The notes: generated by a model not told the origin, from the sequence alone. A DNA stretch of 64,000 bases from Sulfurospirillum_A sp029027265 (GCA_029027265.1 CP093061.1:1674001-1738000), one strand, 5' to 3'; positions 9,185-18,792 are shown, numbered from the stretch's first letter. Program-made: numbers and translations.

Positions 9185-10178
9185 CTACTTTACCCTATTT
9201 GAGTTTATAAGGCAATGATATGTATTAGTCCATAACATATGGCACTGAGGATTAGTTTCAATTAGATATTGTACAGGAGTTTTCATTTTTAAACTATGGT
9301 GAGGTATTTCAGTGTTATATCCAATAAGCCAATCTGCCATTTTTTGGTTAAATAAGTCTATATCGCTAAAGAGTAAATCATCATTGTAATCAACAAACTG
9401 TTCTTGTATTGTTCTATTAAATCTTTCGTTATGAGCATTCATTTTAGGAGATCTGGGATATGTCCAGTAGTGAGTTAAGTTTCTATTCTGAAGAAGCTTA
9501 TCAAAGTCTTTCATAAACTCTGAACCATTATCTGAGAGTATTGAGAATTTATTATCATTGGTATCATTAGTTACGCCATCAATAAGAGCTGCAAGTACTT
9601 TGGCAGTATGAGTTGTATGTTTAGTTGGAATTGTAACAGCAAATGCGATACGGCTATTAGAGTCAATCATAGTCATAATATATCTTCTCATACCAGCTGT
9701 TACGCTTTGAATTGTGTCAACTGCTCACAGGTGCATAGGTTTTGCTTTAAGACCTTTAGGTTTACGATTTTTAATCTTTTTTTTCTTTAGGTTTACTCTA
9801 CCTTTAAAATCTATACGTTGAGGAAATAATCTCATTTTATTTTTATCTCTTGCGATAGTTCTTCCTATAGTTGATTCTGAGGGAAGAGTAAGACTATTCT
9901 TTTGTAGTAGTTGGTTTTCTTATTTGTTTTGGTACACTTGACTTTGGAGTAAGAGATGATATATCTTCTTTACTTTTTTTAAAAGTTGCTTTGTATCTGT
10001 AGATTGTTCGTCTACTTACACCAAATGCTTCAATAGTAGCATCCAATCCATACTTATCAAAAAACTTTATAATTTTTAATCGTTTTTTAGCTTCAGTATT
10101 TTCCATCTCTAGAATATAGCTAAATCTTTTAAATCTTGCATATCCTCTTATTCCATTAAATAAGTAATCTGTTTGCAT
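9185..10178 (-). pseudogene. IS481-like transposase, broken (copy 1)
   Basis: The leftward gene begins at 10,178 with a helix-turn-helix part (IIKFFDKYGLDATIEAFGVS) ending at 9894. It resumes in another frame with NSLTLPSESTIGRTIARDKN, then meets an in-frame TGA (9725-9727) between PMHL and AVDTIQ. It finishes with the integrase core, SDNGSEF and NERFNRTIQEQF. The first catalytic Asp (VDTIQ) lies just after the TGA. The N-terminal and core pieces appear to be joined by an internal deletion, because copy 3 keeps extra residues (MLKPWCKKN) at that point. Only this copy keeps the C-terminal LINSNRVK tail. Confidence 0.75.
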
Positions 10179-10250
10179 TTCTCACTCTTTAGTTCTCCTC
10201 TAAAAAGTGTCATATGTTTCTGAACTTATACATTATATATTTCAATTTAT

Positions 10251-11426
10251 CTACTTATCTTTCTCTAAAAAACTATTATCATTCTCATCAAACTCAACTT
10301 TTTCTATGCGTTCGAATTCACTCGAAATCTTATTTGTCGAAGTTGTAATCTCTTTTACATCTTTACTCACTATATCTATATGCTTTGAGAGGTTATCCCA
10401 TCTTTTTTTATAAAGTTTAAAATTACTTGAGAGTTTCATTAGCTCTTCTTGGATTTTTTTTGCTTGTTCTTGAGTTTTTATGTCTCTTACTACAGCTGTT
10501 ATAGTTGTTAAAAGTGCCATAATAGTCGTTGGTGATGCTATCCAAACACCTCTTTTTCTTGCATACTCAATTAACTCTTCATGGTAAGCATTTATTTCCG
10601 CAAAAATCGCCTCAGCAGGTAAAAATAGTATCGCCATATCTGCAGTAGTGCCTTTAATGATGTACTTTGAAGCTATATCATTGACATGTTTTTTGATATT
10701 TTGTCTAAAATCACTTTTAAATTTCTCATCTTCTATCATACGAGTATAATTTTCCATAGGGAACTTAGAATCAATACTTATGAGCCCAAGTGGCTCAGGA
10801 GCTTTTACAACTGCATCTACTATAACTCCGCTTTCAAATTTATACTGCAAATCATACATGTCTTTCTTTTCACCAAAAATAGACTTTAGTATAGAGTTAA
10901 GTTGAACTTCACCAAATATACCACGAGATTTTTTATCGGTAAGTACATTTTGAAGCGAGTTTACATCTCCACTAAGAGTCTCAATCTTTTTTTGAGCCTC
11001 ACCAATACGAGCAATTCCTACTATAATATCTTTAAAAGTTTTATCAATATTTTCAAAACCCTTCTCTAACCTCTTCTCTACTTTTTCATTTATGTTTTGT
11101 AGGTTTTTTTCTACTTTTTCAGAGAGTTTTTCCATGTCCTTACTACTTTGAGCTTTTATCTCTTTGCTCATTTCATAAAGACTCTTTTGTTGTTCATTTC
11201 TCATAAGTTGCTGAGAATTACTTATTTTTATAAAAAGTTCGGCATTTTTTTCAATCTGAGAAGCAGTTTCTTTCGAGTTTTCAAAAACTCGTCTGTCTAT
11301 CTGCTCAATCTTCTCATACAAAAACTCTTTTTGAGTAACAAAGAGTGATTTTATCTGCCAAATGATTACAAGTGTACATGTAAGAACCAAACCAACTATT
11401 ACACCCAATAAAATAATGTTATCCAT
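10251..11426 (-). CDS. rmuC: RmuC family DNA recombination protein
   Basis: This 391-residue protein has an N-terminal membrane helix (residues 5-25), a long coiled coil (about 30-150, with repeated EKVEKNLQNINEKVEKRLEK) and the RmuC nuclease-like domain. Family landmarks are RGIFGEVQLNSILKSIF, ISIDSKFPMENYTRMI, MAILFLPAEAIFAEI and GVWIASPTTIMALLTTI. RmuC limits inversions at short inverted repeats, and the family is a predicted PD-(D/E)XK-fold relative. This copy is intact and full length. The start overlaps the end of the upstream Fic remnant by 8 bp. The second copy in unit 2 is frameshifted. Confidence 0.92.
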   Translation of the reverse strand: MDNIILLGVIVGLVLTCTLVIIWQIKSLFVTQKEFLYEKIEQIDRRVFENSKETASQIEKNAELFIKISNSQQLMRNEQQKSLYEMSKEIKAQSSKDMEKLSEKVEKNLQNINEKVEKRLEKGFENIDKTFKDIIVGIARIGEAQKKIETLSGDVNSLQNVLTDKKSRGIFGEVQLNSILKSIFGEKKDMYDLQYKFESGVIVDAVVKAPEPLGLISIDSKFPMENYTRMIEDEKFKSDFRQNIKKHVNDIASKYIIKGTTADMAILFLPAEAIFAEINAYHEELIEYARKRGVWIASPTTIMALLTTITAVVRDIKTQEQAKKIQEELMKLSSNFKLYKKRWDNLSKHIDIVSKDVKEITTSTNKISSEFERIEKVEFDENDNSFLEKDK

Positions 11427-11643
11427 TTATCACTTCCCAATATCCTTTTATAGCACTTCCATATCTTGTCAATCTTTGTGCTTTTTTCAATGTAGCTATC
11501 TGTTTTTCAACTGCTCTTGTTGTTAAACCTAAGATTTCAGATAATTCTCTTATGGTTAATTTAGAGTTTTTTCTTAATGATATTAAAATCTTTTCATAAC
11601 TTTTTACCGAACTTTTTATAGTTTGAAGTATACAACCTAACAT
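11419..11643 (-). pseudogene. Fic-family protein, C-terminal winged-helix remnant (copy 1)
   Basis: The 74-residue frame contains a winged helix (ENSKLTIRELSEILGLTTRA is the nearest family form; here KNSKLTIRELSEILGLTTRA) ending in TRYGSAIKGYWEVING. Continuing upstream in frame before the ATG gives TPFIEFMLGCILQT, the usual helix joining a Fic domain to its C-terminal winged helix, then a stop. So this is probably the end of a Fic or Fic-like protein whose catalytic HPFxxGNG part is gone. A free-standing small regulator cannot be excluded. Confidence 0.5.
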
Positions 11644-11825
11644 AAACTCGATAAATGGTGTACATCCCCAACTTCACAAGATTTTTCCAAAGCTAAGTAG
11701 TACTGTTTTTAAAGTTACAAGTATAAGGCGGAATATAACCAATTTTCATAATTCTACCTCTCTTTTTTGTTATCTATATTATAACATTTTATTTTTATCT
11801 AATAGCTATTCTTCGCTCAAAATAA

Positions 11826-11889
11826 TACTTTACATGTAGATTATAATTAAGGAACATAGTGCCCATTTAATCTATCTACATGTAAAGTA
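11826..11889. repeat. 16-bp perfect inverted repeat containing TACATGTA (unit 1)
   Basis: TACTTTACATGTAGAT (11,826-11,841) is repeated as its exact reverse complement at 11,874-11,889 across 32 bp. It lies between the Fic remnant and the CoiA-like gene, about 125 bp upstream of the latter. Both arms carry the TACATGTA octamer common in this window. It could be a hairpin or an operator. The rest of the 11,644-12,014 gap shows no gene. Confidence 0.7.
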
Positions 11890-12014
11890 ATAAAAGGACA
11901 TAAAAGATTTAAGAATAATAGTAAATTAAATTGAAAAAGGCTAAAAATATTTCAAATTGAAATAATTAATATTATTAAGTCTATTGGTATATAATGTGCG
12001 TTGAATAAATAGTT

Positions 12015-12887
12015 TTGAAAGGACTAAAGTTACTAACAGCATTTGATAAATTCAAAACTAAATGTATTGCTTGGGATACAGACAAAAAACGAAAACCATT
12101 TACTTGTTCAAAATGTGAAGATGAAGTTATCTTAAAAAAAGGTATTAAAAAAGTTCATCATTTTGCACACAAACCACCAGTTAATTGTACTTTTTGGACA
12201 GGTGAAAGTCAAAAACATTATGAAATAAAAAAAGCAATTTATGAGTCTTTATTAAAAGAACCAAATTGTACTAAATGTGATCTAGAAAGAATACTTGATG
12301 GAGTTAGACCAGATATTAGTTTAAAAATCAATAATAGCTATGTAGCAATAGAAATACAAAATAGTACAATAGCTATATCACTTATCAATCAAAGAATTAA
12401 AAGATATAATAAATTAAATATTGATTTAATTTGGATATTACCAGATAACAATCCAACAATAGTTTTACCTGATTCAAAAGATGAAGGAATCCATAAAAAA
12501 CTATGTAGACCCAAAGAATGGGAAAAACACCTACACAAATTATATTTTGGAAGATTATATTATTGGCAAGATAATGCAAATATAAAACCATTACATTTGA
12601 AAACATATCAATATGAAACAGTATCTGGAAATTGGGTTGAAGAATGTTCACATTTAGAAGGTACAAATTGGTACAATGAAAATGTTGATACATCCGATTA
12701 TGGTGGATATACAAAATATTCAAAAACAAAAAAAGAATTTATTTCTCCAAAATTAAATGGAAAAGACATAATATTAAATCTTGCAAAAGATTTTAAGTCA
12801 ACAGAGATAGAAGAAAGTAACTTTAAAGGTAGTTCAACTCCACATAGAAAGTTATGGATAGATAATATCAAAGCTTGGTGGAAGTAG
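12015..12887 (+). CDS. CoiA-like competence/nuclease-fold protein (copy 1)
   Basis: This 290-residue protein matches the CoiA layout. It has an N-terminal zinc ribbon (C31-x2-C34, FTCSKCEDEV) with VHHFAHKP at 48-54, a helix with E64 and H68, and a predicted PD-(D/E)XK-type core: RPDIS (D100) and AIEIQNS (E113, Q115), then QRIKRYNKLNIDLIWIL. CoiA promotes recombination of incoming DNA in naturally competent Gram-positives; the role here is unknown. No ATG fits. The TTG at 12,015 is the first start after an in-frame stop at 12,006. Base composition is very AT-rich. It is followed by an attC-like hairpin, as if it were a cassette gene. Confidence 0.65.
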   Translation: MKGLKLLTAFDKFKTKCIAWDTDKKRKPFTCSKCEDEVILKKGIKKVHHFAHKPPVNCTFWTGESQKHYEIKKAIYESLLKEPNCTKCDLERILDGVRPDISLKINNSYVAIEIQNSTIAISLINQRIKRYNKLNIDLIWILPDNNPTIVLPDSKDEGIHKKLCRPKEWEKHLHKLYFGRLYYWQDNANIKPLHLKTYQYETVSGNWVEECSHLEGTNWYNENVDTSDYGGYTKYSKTKKEFISPKLNGKDIILNLAKDFKSTEIEESNFKGSSTPHRKLWIDNIKAWWK

Positions 12888-12893
12888 TAAACA

Positions 12894-13023
12894 GATAACA
12901 ACTCGTTGGAGATAGACAAGCGTAAAGTGCCAAAAAGCCCACCTTTTAAGTGTCGATTTGATAAACTTAAAAAATTATAGTTTTAAGTAGTTGCGCCACT
13001 TATCTCTCAATTTAGACGTTATC
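12894..13023. other. attC-like imperfect hairpin behind the CoiA-like gene (unit 1)
   Basis: GATAAC (12,894-12,899) pairs with GTTATC (13,018-13,023). After an unpaired stretch, TTGGAGATA pairs with TATCTCTCAA with one bulged base, and AAGTG with CACTT further in. This order (outer R boxes, spacer, L boxes with an extra-helical base, variable loop) is that of integron attC sites. It sits right after a cassette-like ORF and before an AGGAAAAGACTA-ATG start of a 22-codon ORF (13,040-13,108). The outer boxes do not match the RYYYAAC/GTTRRRY consensus exactly, and no integron integrase is in the window. Confidence 0.35.
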
Positions 13024-13094
13024 GTATAGGAAAAGACTAATGAAAAATAAAATACTTTTAAATGAAATATTACATATAGAAAATCTAGACAATT

Positions 13095-15056
13095 TTAAAA
13101 GAAAATAGAATAATTAAGAGAACCACTATAATTTGTAGCAATACTCTCTGTAGAGACATGAGTGATTAAAGATAATCTTGATGTTTTAAATTTATGTTCT
13201 ATACCTAAGGAAACTTCTAACCAAGTCTGTTTATACCTTGTACTTGCTAGATTAAACTTAAACAAATCAATTATTTCACCACTTACTCCATCATTATTAC
13301 TATCAATTTTATAAGCTCCTTCTAATCCAGCTATTATTAGATTTTTACTATTTATATTCCAATTTGTATCAAATCCTATACGCACATCTTGTGCTAACTC
13401 TTTACTTGCATTAAATCTTACAGGAAAGCCTTTGCCTGTTTCTGCATAAGCATCTGTTTTAGCTTGTGCTATATTGTATTCTACATAAGGAAAAAATGCT
13501 ATATTGTTTGTTTGGTATTGTACACGAGTACTAAATGCTTGAATATTTTGATTTGTCTCTGCTGTAGTTTTATCAAGACTACCTGCATTTTCATATCCAC
13601 GCTTTATATCAATATTTCTTTTACCGTACACATAAGAAAAGGTAGTATATATTGGCAATGAAGGTGACAATCTAATATCTGTTTCTAAAATGAAATATAC
13701 ACCTTTTCCTTTAGTATTTCCTTCATAAATTAAATCACTTTTACTCCAAGTTTTTCCTACTGCGAAGCTTGATGTAAAATAATCATTATATTGATGCTCA
13801 ATACCTACTTCTGCTGTTTGAAAAACATCGGTACTAATATTATTGTTATCATGACCAAAGTCACCATTTGCCCACATAAATGTTTGATCACTTAGTTCTC
13901 TATTATATCTATGATTTCCATGAATTATTGTATTAGCCATTCTTAGACCTAATGAGTTAATACCAGTGGTACTCCATAATGTTTCATGAAAATCATTAAT
14001 TGAGATTAAACCTTTTTTTGATTGTGCTAAAAATGCTTCTGTTCCATTATTTGAAGTACCACTTCCCACTACAACAGAACCATCGGCACTAACTCCTGTT
14101 GCTATTGTACTAGTCCAGCCTGTTAGAGTATATCCATCATCAGCTAACCATTCAGTTAATGATTTCATTCCTCTATTTTGTATCCATCTAAATGCTTCTC
14201 TACCATTAACAGTAGTACCAAATCCAACAACAACAGAACCATTTGCACTAATTGCACGTGCTTCGCTATAAAATAAATCTCCAGCTAAATCCCCTAATCC
14301 TACCATACCGCCAGTTTGTGTCCACCTAAATGCTTCGATTCCATTAGCTGATGTACTCATTCCAACAACAACAGAACCATCTGCATTAACAGCATTTGCT
14401 GCACTATAAAATGAAATTCCAGCTAAAGCACCTAATCCTACCATACCATCTGCTTGTGTCCATCTAAATGCTTCATTTCCATTAGCTGATTTACTTATTC
14501 CAACAACAACAGAACCATCTGCATTAACAGCATTTGCTGTACTATTAAATGCACCTCCCGTTAAATCACCTAATCCTAGCATACCATCTGCTTGTGTCCA
14601 TCTAAATGCTTCATCTCCATTAGTTGATGTACTCATTCCAACAACAACAGAACCATCTGCATTAACAGCATTTGCTGTACTATTAAATGCACCTCCCGTT
14701 AAATCACCTAATCCTAGCATACCATCTGCTTGTGTCCATCTAAATGCTTCATCTCCATTAGTTGATGTACTCATTCCAACAACAACAGAACCATCTGCAT
14801 TAACAGCATTTGCTGTACTATTAAATGCACCTCCCGTTAAATCACTTAATCCTAGCATACCACCCGTTTGTGTCCATCTAAATGCTTCATCTCCATTAGC
14901 TGATTTACTCATTCCAACAACAACAGAACCATCTGCACTAATTGCATGTGCTTCGCTAGAAAATGAAGGTCCAATTAAATCACCAAGAGATACATATTCT
15001 GCACTATGCAGTGCTGTTACTAAAATTAAAAATCCTAAATATAAACTTTTTTTCAT
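13095..15056 (-). CDS. autotransporter with HAF repeats (copy 1)
   Basis: This 653-residue outer-membrane protein starts MKKSLYLGFLILVTALHSAE (signal peptide). I place the start at 15,056 because AGGGATAAA lies just upstream; the longer frame to 15,161 crosses the repeat-unit junction into IS sequence. Eight HAF-type repeats follow (ADGSVVVGMS…EAFRWTQ). Three are near identical with a 46-residue (138-bp) period. The second half is an autotransporter beta-barrel (FMWANGDFGHDNN to a C-terminal phenylalanine). No protease or pertactin-like passenger is seen. The likely role is surface display; the ligand is unknown. Confidence 0.82.
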   Translation of the reverse strand: MKKSLYLGFLILVTALHSAEYVSLGDLIGPSFSSEAHAISADGSVVVGMSKSANGDEAFRWTQTGGMLGLSDLTGGAFNSTANAVNADGSVVVGMSTSTNGDEAFRWTQADGMLGLGDLTGGAFNSTANAVNADGSVVVGMSTSTNGDEAFRWTQADGMLGLGDLTGGAFNSTANAVNADGSVVVGISKSANGNEAFRWTQADGMVGLGALAGISFYSAANAVNADGSVVVGMSTSANGIEAFRWTQTGGMVGLGDLAGDLFYSEARAISANGSVVVGFGTTVNGREAFRWIQNRGMKSLTEWLADDGYTLTGWTSTIATGVSADGSVVVGSGTSNNGTEAFLAQSKKGLISINDFHETLWSTTGINSLGLRMANTIIHGNHRYNRELSDQTFMWANGDFGHDNNNISTDVFQTAEVGIEHQYNDYFTSSFAVGKTWSKSDLIYEGNTKGKGVYFILETDIRLSPSLPIYTTFSYVYGKRNIDIKRGYENAGSLDKTTAETNQNIQAFSTRVQYQTNNIAFFPYVEYNIAQAKTDAYAETGKGFPVRFNASKELAQDVRIGFDTNWNINSKNLIIAGLEGAYKIDSNNDGVSGEIIDLFKFNLASTRYKQTWLEVSLGIEHKFKTSRLSLITHVSTESIATNYSGSLNYSIFF

Positions 15057-15111
15057 TTTATCCCTCATTTTACATAATTTTATCGTATTATAATCAAATT
15101 TTATATTAAAA

Positions 15112-16078
15112 GCAATGATATGTATTAGTCCATAACATATAGCACTGAGGATTAGTTTCAATTAGATATTGTACAGGAGTTTTCATTTTTAAACTATGGT
15201 GAGGTATTTCAGTGTTATATCCAATAAGCCAATCTGCCATTTTTTGGTTAAATAAGTCTATATCGCTAAAGAGTAAATCATCATTGTAATCAACAAACTG
15301 TTCTTGTATTGTTCTATTAAATCTTTCGTTATGAGCATTCATTTTAGGAGATCTGGGATATGTCCAGTAGTGAGTTAAGTTTCTATTCTGAAGAAGCTTA
15401 TCAAAGTCTTTCATAAACTCTGAACCATTATCTGAGAGTATTGAGAATTTATTATCATTGGTATCATTAGTTACGCCATCAATAAGAGCTGCAAGTACTT
15501 TGGCAGTATGAGTTGTATGTTTAGTTGGAATTGTAACAGCAAATGCGATACGGCTATTAGAGTCAATCATAGTCATAATATATCTTCTCATACCAGCTGT
15601 TACGCTTTGAATTGTGTCAACTGCTCACAGGTGCATAGGTTCTGCTTTAAGACCTTTAGGTTTACGATTTTTAATCTTTTTTTTCTTTAGGTTTACTCTA
15701 CCTTTAAAATCTATACGTTGAGGAAATAATCTCATTTTATTTTTATCTCTTGCGATAGTTCTTCCTATAGTTGATTCTGAGGGAAGAGTAAGACTATTCT
15801 TTTGTAGTAGTTGGTTTTCTTATTTGTTTTGGTACACTTGACTTTGGAGTAAGAGATGATATATCTTCTTTACTTTTTTTAAAAGTTGCTTTGTATCTGT
15901 AGATTGTTCGTCTACTTACACAAAATGCTTCAATAGTAGCATCCAATCCATACTTATCAAAAAACTTTATAATTTTTAATCGTTTTTTAGCTTCAGTATT
16001 TTCCATCTCTAGAATATAGCTAAATCTTTTAAATCTTGCATATCCTCTTATTCCATTAAATAAGTAATCTGTTTGCAT
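15112..16078 (-). pseudogene. IS481-like transposase, broken (copy 2)
   Basis: It has the same architecture as copy 1: an N-terminal helix-turn-helix piece (15,794-16,078, with AFCVS instead of AFGVS), the shared in-frame TGA at 15,625-15,627 and the integrase-core piece. The C-terminal end differs from copy 1. The frame stops after NTYHCF at 15,106, where the IS sequence abuts the promoter region of the autotransporter of unit 1. Confidence 0.75.
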
Positions 16079-16150
16079 TTCTCACTCTTTAGTTCTCCTC
16101 TAAAAAGTGTCATATGTTTCTGAACTTATACATTATATATTTCAATTTAT

Positions 16151-17325
16151 CTACTTATCTTTCTCTAAAAAACTATTATCATTCTCATCAAACTCAACTT
16201 TTTCTATGCGTTCGAATTCACTCGAAATCTTATTTGTCGAAGTTGTAATCTCTTTTACATCTTTACTCACTATATCTATATGCTTTGAGAGGTTATCCCA
16301 TCTTTTTTTATAAAGTTTAAAATTACTTGAGAGTTTCATTAGCTCTTCTTGGATTTTTTTTGCTTGTTCTTGAGTTTTTATGTCTCTTACTACAGCTGTT
16401 ATAGTTGTTAAAAGTGCCATAATAGTCGTTGGTGATGCTATCCAAACACCTCTTTTTCTTGCATACTCAATTAACTCTTCATGGTAAGCATTTATTTCCG
16501 CAAAAATCGCCTCAGCAGGTAAAAATAGTATCGCCATATCTGCAGTAGTGCCTTTAATGATGTACTTTGAAGCTATATCATTGACATGTTTTTTGATATT
16601 TTGTCTAAAATCACTTTTAAATTTCTCATCTTCTATCATACGAGTATAATTTTCCATAGGGAACTTAGAATCAATACTTATGAGCCCAAGTGGCTCAGGA
16701 GCTTTTACAACTGCATCTACTATAACTCCGCTTTCAAATTTATACTGCAAATCATACATGTCTTTCTTTTCACCAAAAATAGACTTTAGTATAGAGTTAA
16801 GTTGAACTTCACCAAATATACCACGAGATTTTTTATCGGTAAGTACATTTTGAAGCGAGTTTACATCTCCACTAAGAGTCTCAATCTTTTTTTGAGCCTC
16901 ACCAATACGAGCAATTCCTACTATAATATCTTTAAAAGTTTTATCAATATTTTCAAAACCCTTCTCTAACCTCTTCTCTACTTTTTCATTTATGTTTTGT
17001 AGGTTTTTTTCTACTTTTTCAGAGAGTTTTTCCATGTCCTTACTACTTTGCCTTTTATCTCTTTGCTCATTTCATAAAGACTCTTTTGTTGTTCATTTCT
17101 CATAAGTTGCTGAGAATTACTTATTTTTATAAAAAGTTCGGCATTTTTTTCAATCTGAGAAGCAGTTTCTTTCGAGTTTTCAAAAACTCGTCTGTCTATC
17201 TGCTCAATCTTCTCATACAAAAACTCTTTTTGAGTAACAAAGAGTGATTTTATCTGCCAAATGATTACAAGTGTACATGTAAGAACCAAACCAACTATTA
17301 CACCCAATAAAATAATGTTATCCAT
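16151..17325 (-). pseudogene. rmuC: rmuC copy 2, frameshifted
   Basis: The sequence equals the intact rmuC of unit 1 except at about 17,051, where AGCTTTT has become CCTTTT. This loses one base plus a substitution. The upstream frame ends at 17,011 after 104 residues, and the RmuC domain survives only as a 294-residue internal frame (16,151-17,035). The membrane anchor and part of the coiled coil are therefore separated from the domain. Relaxed selection on the extra copy is the likely reason. Confidence 0.85.
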
Positions 17326-17542
17326 TTATCACTTCCCAATATCCTTTTATAGCACTTCCATATCTTGTCAATCTTTGTGCTTTTTTCAATGTAGCTATCT
17401 GTTTTTCAACTGCTCTTGTTGTTAAACCTAAGATTTCAGATAATTCTCTTATGGTTAATTTAGAGTTTTTTCTTAATGATATTAAAATCTTTTCATAACT
17501 TTTTACCGAACTTTTTATAGTTTGAAGTATACAACCTAACAT
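17318..17542 (-). pseudogene. Fic-family C-terminal winged-helix remnant (copy 2)
   Basis: This is identical in sequence to the remnant of unit 1 (74-residue frame, winged helix, upstream in-frame TPFIEFMLGC stretch then a stop). It overlaps the start of the rmuC copy by 8 bp. Confidence 0.5.
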
Positions 17543-17724
17543 AAACTCGATAAATGGTGTACATCCCCAACTTCACAAGATTTTTCCAAAGCTAAGTAGT
17601 ACTGTTTTTAAAGTTACAAGTATAAGGCGGAATATAACCAATTTTCATAATTCTACCTCTCTTTTTTGTTATCTATATTATAACATTTTATTTTTATCTA
17701 ATAGCTATTCTTCGCTCAAAATAA

Positions 17725-17788
17725 TACTTTACATGTAGATTATAATTAAGGAACATAGTGCCCATTTAATCTATCTACATGTAAAGTA
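17725..17788. repeat. 16-bp perfect inverted repeat containing TACATGTA (unit 2)
   Basis: Copy of the inverted repeat at 11,826-11,889, in the same position relative to the Fic remnant and CoiA-like gene. Confidence 0.7.
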
Positions 17789-17913
17789 ATAAAAGGACAT
17801 AAAAGATTTAAGAATAATAGTAAATTAAATTGAAAAAGGCTAAAAATATTTCAAATTGAAATAATTAATATTATTAAGTCTATTGGTATATAATGTGCGT
17901 TGAATAAATAGTT

Positions 17914-18786
17914 TTGAAAGGACTAAAGTTACTAACAGCATTTGATAAATTCAAAACTAAATGTATTGCTTGGGATACAGACAAAAAACGAAAACCATTT
18001 ACTTGTTCAAAATGTGAAGATGAAGTTATCTTAAAAAAAGGTATTAAAAAAGTTCATCATTTTGCACACAAACCACCAGTTAATTGTACTTTTTGGACAG
18101 GTGAAAGTCAAAAACATTATGAAATAAAAAAAGCAATTTATGAGTCTTTATTAAAAGAACCAAATTGTACTAAATGTGATCTAGAAAGAATACTTGATGG
18201 AGTTAGACCAGATATTAGTTTAAAAATCAATAATAGCTATGTAGCAATAGAAATACAAAATAGTACAATAGCTATATCACTTATCAATCAAAGAATTAAA
18301 AGATATAATAAATTAAATATTGATTTAATTTGGATATTACCAGATAACAATCCAACAATAGTTTTACCTGATTCAAAAGATGAAGGAATCCATAAAAAAC
18401 TATGTAGACCCAAAGAATGGGAAAAACACCTACACAAATTATATTTTGGAAGATTATATTATTGGCAAGATAATGCAAATATAAAACCATTACATTTGAA
18501 AACATATCAATATGAAACAGTATCTGGAAATTGGGTTGAAGAATGTTCACATTTAGAAGGTACAAATTGGTACAATGAAAATGTTGATACATCCGATTAT
18601 GGTGGATATACAAAATATTCAAAAACAAAAAAAGAATTTATTTCTCCAAAATTAAATGGAAAAGACATAATATTAAATCTTGCAAAAGATTTTAAGTCAA
18701 CAGAGATAGAAGAAAGTAACTTTAAAGGTAGTTCAACTCCACATAGAAAGTTATGGATAGATAATATCAAAGCTTGGTGGAAGTAG
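17914..18786 (+). CDS. CoiA-like competence/nuclease-fold protein (copy 2)
   Basis: This is a 290-residue protein identical to the unit 1 copy, with the zinc ribbon (C31, C34), HHFAH, RPDIS and AIEIQNS motifs intact and the same TTG start. Two intact copies per chromosome would double dosage. There is no sign of decay here, unlike the adjacent rmuC. Confidence 0.65.
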   Translation: MKGLKLLTAFDKFKTKCIAWDTDKKRKPFTCSKCEDEVILKKGIKKVHHFAHKPPVNCTFWTGESQKHYEIKKAIYESLLKEPNCTKCDLERILDGVRPDISLKINNSYVAIEIQNSTIAISLINQRIKRYNKLNIDLIWILPDNNPTIVLPDSKDEGIHKKLCRPKEWEKHLHKLYFGRLYYWQDNANIKPLHLKTYQYETVSGNWVEECSHLEGTNWYNENVDTSDYGGYTKYSKTKKEFISPKLNGKDIILNLAKDFKSTEIEESNFKGSSTPHRKLWIDNIKAWWK

Positions 18787-18792
18787 TAAACA

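Larger units (their letters stand above)
9212..15111. repeat. 5.9-kb tandem repeat, unit 1
   Basis: From GCAATGATATG at 9212 the sequence repeats almost perfectly starting at 15,112 (5900-bp spacing) and again at 21,011. The unit holds an IS481-like pseudogene, rmuC, a Fic remnant, a CoiA-like gene, an attC-like hairpin and an autotransporter. The visible differences from unit 2 are a handful of substitutions (for example at 9240, 9742 and 10,021) and a one-base deletion in rmuC of unit 2. Confidence 0.95.

Noticed and set aside
12397..12729. 110-residue leftward frame within the CoiA-like gene, and its copy
   Set aside because: Shadow of the CoiA-like frame in AT-rich DNA; no start context or recognised domain.
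13464..13661. 65-residue rightward frame inside the autotransporter, and its copy at 19,363-19,560
   Set aside because: Antisense to the beta-barrel coding region, with no independent support.
14500..14900. CRISPR-like array from regular repeats in the autotransporter region
   Set aside because: The 138-bp period is coding HAF repeats, with no short direct repeats and unique spacers.
15057..15161. Longer N-terminus of the autotransporter (and of its copy at 20,956-21,060)
   Set aside because: The extension crosses the tandem-repeat junction into IS481-like sequence, whereas the MKKSLYLGF start has a good AGGGA site and a signal peptide.
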